21,122 bases of DNA, from NCBI GenBank assembly GCA_964494015.1, contig CAZBQC010000013.1, forward strand, positions 1 to 21,122, written 5' to 3'. Position 1 is the first letter of the stretch. Each line of letters begins with the position of its first letter. The DNA is from CAZBQC01 sp964494015. GTDB taxonomy: Bacteria; Bacillota_I; Bacilli_A; RF39; UBA660. The translations under genes and the position numbers were made by a program. This document shows positions 15,180-21,122 of this stretch, one piece after another. The notes beneath the pieces are model-generated. The model saw only the letters and a program-made list of their open reading frames with translations. It was not told where the DNA came from and searched no databases.

Positions 15180-15627
15180 TTATCTCACCCCTTACAATAT
15201 AAATAATTAAGATGATTACTCCTATTACTAAAGAGGAATCAGCAACATTAAAAACTGGAAATTCATAAGTAAAAATCTTAAAACTTAAAAAATCAATAAC
15301 ATACTTATAAATAATTCGATCGATTAAATTTCCAATAATCCCACCGATTATTAAACCATACGATATTACTTCTAGGTTTGACAAGGATTTATTTGTTTTT
15401 AAATAATTGTTTAAAATAATCAAGGTTATTCCCGAAACAAGTACTAAAAGAAGAGTCTGGTTTTGGAGAATGCCAAAACCAGCTCCTAGATTTTCAACAT
15501 AGGTTAAAGAAAAAAAATTAGGGATTACTTTAATAGATTCAACCGGTTTTAAAAAAAAGATTACAAGGAACTTCGTAAGTCGATCAAATACTAAAGACAG
15601 TAAACCGATTAGATAAATTTTTTTCAT
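15160..15627 (-). CDS. lspA: Lipoprotein signal peptidase (signal peptidase II)
   Basis: LspA removes signal peptides from prolipoproteins after lipid attachment, inside the membrane. The protein (about 155 residues) has four transmembrane helices. The two catalytic aspartates appear as D112 in YVIDFLSF and D130 in FNVADSSL. The conserved VENLGAGFG and GGIIGNLIDR motifs are also present. A promoter with its predicted start at about 15637 rules out the ATG at 15639. The ATG at 15627 (or 15630) is the likely start, with GGTGAT as ribosome binding site on a leader of only about 10 nt. rluD overlaps the 3' end. Confidence 0.92.
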   Translation of the reverse strand: MKKIYLIGLLSLVFDRLTKFLVIFFLKPVESIKVIPNFFSLTYVENLGAGFGILQNQTLLLVLVSGITLIILNNYLKTNKSLSNLEVISYGLIIGGIIGNLIDRIIYKYVIDFLSFKIFTYEFPVFNVADSSLVIGVIILIIYIVRGEINDRSKR

Positions 15628-15643
15628 CATAATCACCATACAT

Positions 15644-15672
15644 ACTATAACAAATATTGGCCCTTATTGCAA
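15644..15672 (-). promoter_or_regulatory. Promoter of lspA-rluD
   Basis: TTGCAA (15672-15667) and TATAGT (15649-15644) are separated by 17 nt on the minus strand. The predicted start at about 15637 leaves only a very short leader before the lspA start codon. Confidence 0.6.
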
Positions 15673-15753
15673 TTTAAATAAGTCATAAAATATAACGAAA
15701 GTACATATATCTATATACTCCATCTATTATTATCAGTATCACTTCACTAGTCT

Positions 15754-16395
15754 TTATTTGCATTTACTATTCTGATAGCGACAAATACTTTTTAATTCGC
15801 AAGTCTCACACTTGGGATTAATACTTTTACAATAATATCTTCCAAATAAAACTAGTCGATGATGCATCGAAATCCATTTGCCTTTAGGAAAAAACTTCAT
15901 TAATTTCTTTTCCACCTGATAGACGTCATCCTTTTCACTTGCCAAATATAATCTTTTGCTTACTCTATTGACATGAGTATCGACAGCAATAGCCGGAATG
16001 TTATAAAAGACTCCAAGAAAAACATTAGCGGTCTTTCTCCCAACTCCCGGCAATTTAATTAAAAGATTTCGATCATTAGGCACTACTCCCTGATAATCCT
16101 CTAATAAGATTCTGGTTATTTCCTTAATAAACTGACTCTTCTTGCGAAAGGTTCCAATCGATTTAATAATTTCACTGATCTCTTCTACGTTAACTTTGCT
16201 TAATTTTTCTAAACTATCATATTTATCAAACAAGATTTTGGTGACACTGTTGACTCTTTTATCGGTAGTTTGAGCACTCAAAACTATTGCCAACAATAAT
16301 TCATAATCCTTATGATAATTTAATTCACATTTAGGATCAGGAATTAGTTTTTCTAAATAATTTTCAATCGATAAAATACTACTCTTCTTCATCAT
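15754..16395 (-). CDS. nth: Endonuclease III, DNA glycosylase/AP lyase
   Basis: Nth removes oxidised pyrimidines from DNA in base-excision repair and nicks the abasic site. The 213-residue protein has the helix-hairpin-helix LPGVGRKTAN with catalytic K121, and the catalytic Asp D139 in AVDTHVNRV. It ends with a complete 4Fe-4S cluster motif C189-x6-C196-x2-C199-x5-C205. The gene overlaps the end of dnaD by 17 nt, with AGAGG inside dnaD as ribosome binding site. The dnaD-nth order is conserved in Bacilli. The ATG at 16392 is an equal alternative start. No clear terminator follows. Confidence 0.95.
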   Translation of the reverse strand: MMKKSSILSIENYLEKLIPDPKCELNYHKDYELLLAIVLSAQTTDKRVNSVTKILFDKYDSLEKLSKVNVEEISEIIKSIGTFRKKSQFIKEITRILLEDYQGVVPNDRNLLIKLPGVGRKTANVFLGVFYNIPAIAVDTHVNRVSKRLYLASEKDDVYQVEKKLMKFFPKGKWISMHHRLVLFGRYYCKSINPKCETCELKSICRYQNSKCK

Positions 16396-17029
16396 CCTCT
16401 AACCAATTGTAGTTAAATACTTCAACACTTTCTTTAGGTTTACTTTTATTATTTAAAACATCTTCCTTCGTCTTATAACCTTTTTTATTCCATTCAAATA
16501 AAATTTTATCGACATATCTTAAATTACTGACACCATTGTAGACACTTTCTTTGAGAGCCTCTTTAATCAAATCTTCATTGACACCATTATCTAACCAAGC
16601 TTTAATGATTTCATATTCCATCGGCGATAAAGTTCTTCCAAACTCTTGCTCAATTACTTCATAAATGGTCGAACTAGACTCTTCTTTACTATTGATGTCA
16701 TCCATCATTAATAACGATAACTTGCTATAAAAAGACGCTAACGACAAATACTCTTCGGTAATATTTCGATCATTTTTACGAACATTGACACTAATTAGAT
16801 TTAAATCAGTAAGTTTAGTAATATAGAGCATTACTTTCTTTAGATCAAGACCTAAATCATGACTGATTTTGTTTGGATCAAAAACAAATTCTTCACCAAG
16901 ATTATAAAGATACATCAAAAAGAAAAATTCATCACTGTTAACCTTAAAATGATCCAAATATTTATAAATATAAAGAGGGATAACGACATAACCCTGTTTA
17001 AAAATATTTAATAATTTACCACTTTTCAT
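16379..17029 (-). CDS. dnaD: DnaD-type primosomal replication protein
   Basis: DnaD helps load the replicative helicase at origins and restart sites in Firmicutes. The protein (about 216 residues) has an N-terminal winged-helix oligomerisation domain, VIPLYIYKYLDHFKVNSDEF and following. The C-terminal DnaD/DnaB domain contains the pattern LSPMEYEIIKAWLDNG and ends in the YVDKILFEWNKKGYKT signature. The start at 17029 is chosen because AAAGGAGGTG lies just before it. An upstream ATG at 17050 would overlap the cca stop and lacks a site. The acidic tail WLEDDEEE overlaps the nth gene. It is the middle gene of cca-dnaD-nth. Confidence 0.93.
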   Translation of the reverse strand: MKSGKLLNIFKQGYVVIPLYIYKYLDHFKVNSDEFFFLMYLYNLGEEFVFDPNKISHDLGLDLKKVMLYITKLTDLNLISVNVRKNDRNITEEYLSLASFYSKLSLLMMDDINSKEESSSTIYEVIEQEFGRTLSPMEYEIIKAWLDNGVNEDLIKEALKESVYNGVSNLRYVDKILFEWNKKGYKTKEDVLNNKSKPKESVEVFNYNWLEDDEEE

Positions 17030-17049
17030 CCAAACACCTCCTTTAATCA

Positions 17050-18141
17050 TTATTTATAATTAGCTAAAATATAATTACTCAATACCTCTTTGATATTATC
17101 TAGTTTTTTAGTTAATATTTTTTCCTCTAAATCTTCATAAATTTTTCTTAAAACAGCACTTGGAGAAACTTTCAATAAAGATAATATCTCCTGAGCTGAA
17201 ATATTGATATCACTTTTTCTTTTAATAATCAAATCATTGTATCTAATACTGATATCTACTTTGTTGATGCCTTTAATCGATGCTGCTACCTGATTAACAT
17301 ATAATCCATATTTATATAAAACTAAAGGATCACGATTATCTAACTTAAGAGCTTCATTAATATTTTTAATCAGTTCATGTTCATTATTGGTAAAAGGATA
17401 GATATCGGTGACATTAAGAATACTCCATATTCCTATCAAGTCATCATAAATATTAACCTTTTCTAAATTAGTTAATTCTAATTCTTTATCTAATCCTAGT
17501 TCCTTTAATAAACTGATACCATACTTAATATTTTTACTAGTAAAAATCTTATCTAACTCCTCTTTTTTACGTTGGTAAGAAATATTTTTTAATAAGTGCT
17601 TAGTTTTGATAATAGCTTCTTTCGTTTCTGTTCCTAGTTTAAAATCTAAAATGGTCACAAACCTAATAGCTCTTAGAATTCTAAGAGCATCTTCATTAAA
17701 TTTACTATAACTGTTGCCAACCGTATTGATTTCCCCTTTAGCAAGATCTACCTGCCCATCTAATAAATCGATAATTTTGCCACTTTTATCCATACAGATC
17801 GTATTGATTGTAAAGTCTCTTCGTTTTAAATCCTCTAATAAATCATCAATGTATTCAATTTTTTCCGGTTTTCGATTATTAACATAAAATATTTCTCGTC
17901 GAAAAGTTGTTATTTCAAAACGAATATTCTTATATATTAAAGTAACTGAACCATAGTTTTCTTTTGGAAGCCTAATAGTATCAAAGATTTCTTTAATTTC
18001 TTTAGGAGTCGCGTCAGTACAAATATCGACATCATTAGTTGATTTTTTCAAGAGATGGTCTCTGACAAAACCACCGACAATATAAGCTTGATAGCCATTG
18101 TTTTCAAATATCTCTAACAAACTTAACGATGCTTCTAACAT
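17050..18141 (-). CDS. cca: CCA-adding tRNA nucleotidyltransferase family protein
   Basis: This enzyme would build or repair the CCA end of tRNAs. The 363-residue protein has the class II nucleotidyltransferase head: GGFVRD (23-28), the catalytic pair D37-x-D39 in STNDVDICT, and RRDFTIN (107-113). The nucleotide-selecting region EDALRILRAIRF follows. The C-terminal body is helical and shorter than in long CCA enzymes. No HD domain is visible. Restriction to CC- or A-adding alone, or a poly(A) polymerase role, cannot be excluded from sequence. GTAGGAGG precedes the ATG. It is the first gene of the operon, with its own promoter overlapping the HU terminator. Confidence 0.9.
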   Translation of the reverse strand: MLEASLSLLEIFENNGYQAYIVGGFVRDHLLKKSTNDVDICTDATPKEIKEIFDTIRLPKENYGSVTLIYKNIRFEITTFRREIFYVNNRKPEKIEYIDDLLEDLKRRDFTINTICMDKSGKIIDLLDGQVDLAKGEINTVGNSYSKFNEDALRILRAIRFVTILDFKLGTETKEAIIKTKHLLKNISYQRKKEELDKIFTSKNIKYGISLLKELGLDKELELTNLEKVNIYDDLIGIWSILNVTDIYPFTNNEHELIKNINEALKLDNRDPLVLYKYGLYVNQVAASIKGINKVDISIRYNDLIIKRKSDINISAQEILSLLKVSPSAVLRKIYEDLEEKILTKKLDNIKEVLSNYILANYK

Positions 18142-18159
18142 AACATCCTCCTACAGAAA

Positions 18160-18188
18160 ATTATAGCAAAAAAAAACTAAAAAGTAAA
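18160..18188 (-). promoter_or_regulatory. Promoter of cca-dnaD-nth, embedded in the HU terminator
   Basis: TTTACT (18188-18183) and TATAAT (18165-18160) are separated by 17 nt on the minus strand. The -35 box lies in the loop and stem of the HU terminator, and the spacer holds its T-tract. Confidence 0.6.
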
Positions 18189-18200
18189 AACTTTTTAGTT
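18168..18200 (-). terminator. Intrinsic terminator of the HU gene
   Basis: AACTAAAAAGT / ACTTTTTAGTT (18200-18190 and 18185-18175) form a perfect 11-bp stem with a 4-nt loop, followed by a run of nine T. The HU stop codon lies at its start. Confidence 0.88.
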
Positions 18201-18467
18201 AACTGCTTCTTTTAGTTGGCTGCCAGCTTTAAATGTAACAGCTTTTCTAGCAGCAATTTTAACTGGTGCTCCAGTACGAGGATTACGTCCTTCACGTGCT
18301 GCTCTTTTTGATACAGCAAATGTTCCGAACCCTATTACTGGTACTTTACTACCACCTTTTAAAGCCTTTGTAACAACTTCGAATAAAGCATCAACAGCGC
18401 GTCCAGCATCAGCTTTTGTTAAACCAGCTTTTGTAGCAACTGCTTCAATTAATTCTGCTTTTTTCAT
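18195..18467 (-). CDS. hup: HU-type nucleoid DNA-binding protein
   Basis: HU bends and compacts DNA as a dimer. The protein is 90 residues from the ATG at 18467, the standard HU length. It begins MKKAELIEAVA and carries the DNA-binding arm signature GFGTFAVSKRAAREGRNPRTG, followed by the AARKAVTFKAGSQLKEAVN end. GGGAGG lies 9 nt before this ATG. The reading frame extends ten codons further upstream, through the ribosome binding site, and that part is not HU-like. It is a single-gene unit with its own promoter and terminator. Its G- and C-richer codons, compared with the neighbours, suggest high expression. Confidence 0.95.
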   Translation of the reverse strand: MKKAELIEAVATKAGLTKADAGRAVDALFEVVTKALKGGSKVPVIGFGTFAVSKRAAREGRNPRTGAPVKIAARKAVTFKAGSQLKEAVN

Positions 18468-18516
18468 TTCAATATACCTCCCATTCTTATTAAGCACATC
18501 ATATGCTTACATATAT

Positions 18517-18545
18517 AAAATAGCATGTTTTAAAACTAAAATCAA
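18517..18545 (-). promoter_or_regulatory. Promoter of the HU gene
   Basis: TTGATT (18545-18540) and TATTTT (18522-18517) are separated by 17 nt on the minus strand. About 45 nt of leader follow and contain a small AAGCA / TGCTT inverted repeat. Confidence 0.5.
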
Positions 18546-18553
18546 TATATTTA

Positions 18554-19243
18554 TTATCTTTTAGTGTTTTTCTTTACGACTTTCTTTTTACTGACATCAT
18601 TATCTTCTCTTTTATCGTGATTTACAGTCCTCTTTTTTCTTCTAAAATAAGGATAATAAATACTAAGTGCAAATAAAATCGATAGAATTACGGTAGCAAA
18701 GACAGAAGATGTTATTTGACTGTATATTCTAGTAATCATGGCATATTGTGGCATACCCCATCCAGCCAATAAAGTAAAGATGATGCCATCAACTATCAAA
18801 CCAAATAAGATACCTAGTGCTGCACCTAACATTTTATATGAATTTTTCTTCATGAAGTCAAAGATGTAAATATTAACTAATTGCCCGACAGTAAAAGCAA
18901 TCAACGACGAAACTACTATCGAACTATCAAAGGCAAAGACTGTTTCAACTTCTCCTGAAAAATCATAGACAAGACTTTGAACTGGCATTTTAATTACTAA
19001 ATAATAAGGTATTAGTACTAGTAATTGAAAAACAATTGCCATTAGAGAACTCTTAAGAGCCGTCTTCCTTCCATAAAAATCATTTAGGACAGAAACCCCT
19101 AAATAGGTCAATGGATAGACACAGACACTAGCATATATGATCAATCCATATACTTCTCCAACTTTTAAAGCCACTAGGTTCGCTATTATTAGCGCTACAA
19201 CAATAAGTATTTGAAAAAACGACTTTCGATAATCTTCTTTCAT
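18554..19243 (-). CDS. yhhQ: Queuosine precursor transporter, YhhQ/VUT family
   Basis: This 229-residue membrane protein belongs to the VUT_1/YhhQ family, whose studied members import queuosine precursors used to modify tRNA anticodons. About six hydrophobic segments run from residue 8 to about 200. The family's NDFYG motif (about 54-58) is present in SVLNDFYGRKTAL. A Gln and Asn appear in TVGQLVNIYIFD, and the late VDG motif is also present. The C-terminus is a charged, lysine-rich tail. GTGAGG precedes the ATG. It has its own promoter and a leader of only about 20 nt, too short for a preQ1 riboswitch. No other queuosine genes are in the window. Confidence 0.85.
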   Translation of the reverse strand: MKEDYRKSFFQILIVVALIIANLVALKVGEVYGLIIYASVCVYPLTYLGVSVLNDFYGRKTALKSSLMAIVFQLLVLIPYYLVIKMPVQSLVYDFSGEVETVFAFDSSIVVSSLIAFTVGQLVNIYIFDFMKKNSYKMLGAALGILFGLIVDGIIFTLLAGWGMPQYAMITRIYSQITSSVFATVILSILFALSIYYPYFRRKKRTVNHDKREDNDVSKKKVVKKNTKR

Positions 19244-19270
19244 AAAACCTCACTTTCCTATTATGTTTAC

Positions 19271-19299
19271 ATTATATCGCAATAATCCCTGATTGTAAA
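19271..19299 (-). promoter_or_regulatory. Promoter of the YhhQ-family gene
   Basis: TTTACA (19299-19294) and TATAAT (19276-19271) are separated by exactly 17 nt on the minus strand, 28 nt before the start codon. Confidence 0.75.
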
Positions 19300-19325
19300 T
19301 ACATTTTGGGAAATTAAGATAGTTA

Positions 19326-19363
19326 AAATAAAAATTCCCTCTTCTATATTAGAATAAGGGAAT
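19326..19363 (-). terminator. Intrinsic terminator after spoIVA
   Basis: On the minus strand ATTCCCT and AGGGAAT pair (19363-19357 with 19340-19334). An inner TTCTA / TAGAA stem extends the hairpin across a small bulge, and TTTTTATTTT follows. It lies 24 nt beyond the spoIVA stop codon. Confidence 0.8.
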
Positions 19364-19386
19364 CTTAGTATTTTTATATTTATTTT

Positions 19387-20862
19387 TTATAAAACGATAG
19401 CTATTAAATTACCAGAACCTCTGTTGACAATCTTACTTAGAGTTTGCTGTAGTTTATATCGAATATTTTCAGGCATTAAGGCTATTTTTGATTGAATACC
19501 TTCCTGGACGATAACATCGAGACTTCGTCCAAAAATTTCACTTTTCCAAATATTTTGTGGTGTCGTTTCATAATCTTTCATTAAATAATTGATTAGTTCT
19601 TTACTTTGAATTTCACTGCCGATAATCGGTTCAAAGGTTGAATTGACATCGACTCTAATCATATGAATCGATGGGGCTGTCGCTTTTAACTTGACACCGA
19701 ATCTGTTACCCTGTTTGGTAATCTCTGGTGTTCCTAATTTCATATCGGCTAAAGTCGGAGATGCTACTCCGTAACCAGTTTGTTTGACCATTTTTAAAGC
19801 ATATTTTATTTGATCATACTCGTTTTTAGCGGTATTAAATTCTTGAAATAGCGATAATAATTCCGCTCGATTAGTGACATCGATCTTAATAATATCATTA
19901 AGTACTTTATTATATAAGCTGTTTGGTGCTTCGATCGTAACTGTCACTTCGCCGGTGGCTGGATTAATATTTGATAAGTAAGATTTAGAAATTTCCTCAC
20001 AAGTCGTAAAGTGATCGGTAATATTTTCGACATCTCTTAGTTTATTGACTTCGACGACACTCTCTTTAATCTTATCAATATAAGTTTGCTTTAATGGATG
20101 ATCATGATTTAAAACACTGATCCATTCAGGCATATTTACTTTAACTTCTAAGACTGGGAATTCATATAAAGCTTCTCTTAAAATATCGTACATTTCTTTT
20201 TCGTTCATCGTTTCAATACTGATCGGAATAACTATAACTCCATGTTCATCTCTAATTTTATCGGCTATTTTTTGAGTTTCTTGAATTGTTGGATGCATTG
20301 AATTTAGTAGGACGATAAAAGGTTTACCAATTTCTTTAAGTTCCGAAATAACCCTGTTTTCAGCCTCAATATAGTCATTTCTCGAAAAATCTCCAATCGA
20401 GCCATCAGTGGTGACGACAATCCCAATCGTCGAGTGATCTCTAATAACTTTTTCCGTTCCAATTTCAGCTGCTTCGACAAAAGGTATCTTTTCTTCATAC
20501 CAAGGTGTCTTAACCATCCTTGGACCATTCTCATCTTCACTACCTTTAGCATTATCGATCATATAACCGACACAATCGATCAATCTGATATTGCAAGTAA
20601 AATCATCGATAGCAATTTTAGCTGCATTGCTCGGTACAAACTTCGGTTCAGTCGTCATAATCGTCTTACCAGCAGCACTTTGTGGAACCTCGTCAAGAAC
20701 TCTCTTTCTCTCATACTCGTCGATAATATTAGGAATTACCAAGTTTTCAATTACCTTCTTAATAAAGGTACTTTTACCTGTTCGAACGGCTCCTACTACT
20801 CCTAAATAGATATCTCCACCCGTTCTCTCAGCAATATTTTTAATTATTTCATATTTTTCCAT
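19387..20862 (-). CDS. spoIVA: Stage IV sporulation protein A, coat-assembly ATPase
   Basis: SpoIVA is the mother-cell ATPase that polymerises on the forespore surface and forms the base of the spore coat. The 491 residues match the B. subtilis length of 492. The N-terminal NTPase domain carries Walker A GAVRTGKST (24-32), followed by TTEPKFVP and the RLIDCVGYM switch-like motif. The middle and C-terminal regions contain HDHPLKQTYI and end in the conserved GNLIAIVL, where family members interact with other coat proteins. GGAGAGAA precedes the ATG. A sigma-E-like promoter lies upstream and a terminator downstream, so the gene is a single unit. Its presence is strong evidence for true endospore formation. 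Confidence 0.97.
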   Translation of the reverse strand: MEKYEIIKNIAERTGGDIYLGVVGAVRTGKSTFIKKVIENLVIPNIIDEYERKRVLDEVPQSAAGKTIMTTEPKFVPSNAAKIAIDDFTCNIRLIDCVGYMIDNAKGSEDENGPRMVKTPWYEEKIPFVEAAEIGTEKVIRDHSTIGIVVTTDGSIGDFSRNDYIEAENRVISELKEIGKPFIVLLNSMHPTIQETQKIADKIRDEHGVIVIPISIETMNEKEMYDILREALYEFPVLEVKVNMPEWISVLNHDHPLKQTYIDKIKESVVEVNKLRDVENITDHFTTCEEISKSYLSNINPATGEVTVTIEAPNSLYNKVLNDIIKIDVTNRAELLSLFQEFNTAKNEYDQIKYALKMVKQTGYGVASPTLADMKLGTPEITKQGNRFGVKLKATAPSIHMIRVDVNSTFEPIIGSEIQSKELINYLMKDYETTPQNIWKSEIFGRSLDVIVQEGIQSKIALMPENIRYKLQQTLSKIVNRGSGNLIAIVL

Positions 20863-20888
20863 TTAATTCTCTCCATTCATTCTATTTA

Positions 20889-20916
20889 AATTTATGTTAT
20901 TGAATAATGAATATGA
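20889..20916 (-). promoter_or_regulatory. Probable sigma-E promoter of spoIVA
   Basis: TCATATT (20916-20910) and CATAAATT (20896-20889) are separated by 13 nt on the minus strand, close to the sigma-E pattern ATATT-N14-CATACANT. B. subtilis spoIVA is transcribed by sigma-E. Confidence 0.55.
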
Positions 20917-20935
20917 ATATTTTATATAAAAATAC

Positions 20936-20960
20936 AAAGAAAAAAGCATTTCTGCTTTTT
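20936..20960 (-). terminator. Intrinsic terminator of the repeat-protein gene
   Basis: AAAAAGCA / TGCTTTTT (20960-20941) form an 8-bp stem around a GAAA tetraloop, followed on the minus strand by TTCTTTG. It starts 2 nt beyond the stop codon of the gene at the right edge. Confidence 0.75.
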
Positions 20961-20962
20961 AA

Positions 20963-21122
20963 TTATATTATTTCATCATTATTACTTTTTTTTATAAATT
21001 GCTGATTATTCATATTTGTATTAGTATAAACTACATTATCTTGGGTATTTGGATTATTCATATTTGCATTAGTATAAACTACATTACCTTGGGTATTTGG
21101 ATTATTCATATTTGCATTAGTA
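20963..21122 (-). CDS. 3' end of an asparagine-rich repeat protein (partial)
   Basis: The last 52 codons of a gene running off the right edge are visible. They encode a 16-residue repeat, TNANMNNPNTQGNVVY, then TNANMNNPNTQDNVVY, then a third, degenerate copy starting TNTNMNN. The protein ends in a charged tail, FIKKSNNDEII, followed by TAA. The DNA repeat unit is 48 bp (seen from 21007 on), and it keeps the frame, so selection on protein is likely. The terminator right after supports a real gene end. Asn-rich repeats occur in spore-coat and surface proteins, and the neighbour is spoIVA, but the function is unknown. Confidence 0.7.
   Translation of the reverse strand, partial: TNANMNNPNTQGNVVYTNANMNNPNTQDNVVYTNTNMNNQQFIKKSNNDEII
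21007..21122. repeat. 48-bp tandem repeat, coding, continuing past the edge
   Basis: Two full 48-bp units and the start of a third are seen, almost identical, with substitutions such as GGT to GAT and GCA to ACA on the coding strand. Unit length is a multiple of three, and the repeats encode the 16-residue motif of the partial gene. The total copy number is not known because the array is cut by the window end. Confidence 0.85.

Noticed and set aside
18468..18497. N-terminal extension of HU by ten residues
   Set aside because: It would translate the ribosome binding site; the standard HU N-terminus begins at 18467 with a well-spaced GGGAGG.
19244..19270. preQ1 riboswitch before the queuosine precursor transporter
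   Set aside because: The promoter leaves a leader of only about 20 nt, too short for a preQ1 aptamer, and its characteristic sequence is absent.
20434..20809. Open frames on the plus strand opposite spoIVA
   Set aside because: They lie fully inside spoIVA, lack ribosome binding sites and show no family features; they are shadows of the codon pattern of the real gene.
21007..21122. CRISPR-like array
   Set aside because: The repeats are directly adjacent 48-bp units with no unique spacers, and they keep one open reading frame with a stop codon and terminator.

Overview
The window looks like the chromosome of a low-GC, spore-forming member of the Firmicutes, probably a gut Bacilli lineage of the Erysipelotrichales/RF39 kind. 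This is an inference. What supports it is the very AT-rich DNA, strong AGGAGG-type ribosome binding sites, sigma-A promoters with 17-nt spacers, the sporulation genes spoIVA and cotJ, and the Gram-positive gene order dnaD-nth. Ordinary stop codons, including TGA, are used. Almost every gene lies on the minus strand, so the map is best read from right to left.

Right end (21122 to about 14300). The 3' end of an asparagine-rich protein with 16-residue repeats is followed by spoIVA, with a sigma-E-like promoter and a terminator. Next come a YhhQ-type queuosine-precursor transporter, an HU protein, then cca-dnaD-nth as an operon and lspA-rluD as another. Several of these units have clearly visible promoters and terminators.

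Middle (14237 to 8050). A membrane-anchored Amidase_3 gene overlaps by one base with a CtpE/Exp7-like P-type ATPase gene. Next is a single-domain ClpB-like AAA+ ATPase that overlaps by one base with a small four-helix membrane protein gene. A two-gene spore-coat operon follows, in which a CotJA-like motif is fused to CotJB, then CotJC. A plus-strand gene of unknown function (7573-8049) is the only convincing plus-strand gene.

The most notable region is 7510 to 3187. A promoter drives about 556 nt of structured non-coding sequence whose ends can pair (GGAAATGGT with ACCATTTCC). Directly downstream is a small membrane protein resembling OapA, with DUF21-like features. I read this as an OLE RNA (Ornate Large Extremophilic RNA) plus its membrane partner. 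A calcium-type P-type ATPase and an Hsp20 chaperone follow and close the apparent operon at a terminator. The OLE complex has been linked to membranes and to Mg2+ homeostasis, so an adjacent cation pump is suggestive.

Left end (3184 to 1). recG has its own promoter and a GTG start. Downstream of it a near-consensus promoter and an intrinsic terminator bracket an unannotated small RNA of about 90 nt. A hairpin-rich 300-bp stretch, perhaps the edge of an accessory element, leads to an AbiE-type toxin-antitoxin operon. The antitoxin gene is complete and the toxin gene is cut by the window edge. A 16-bp inverted repeat is wrapped around the promoter of this operon.
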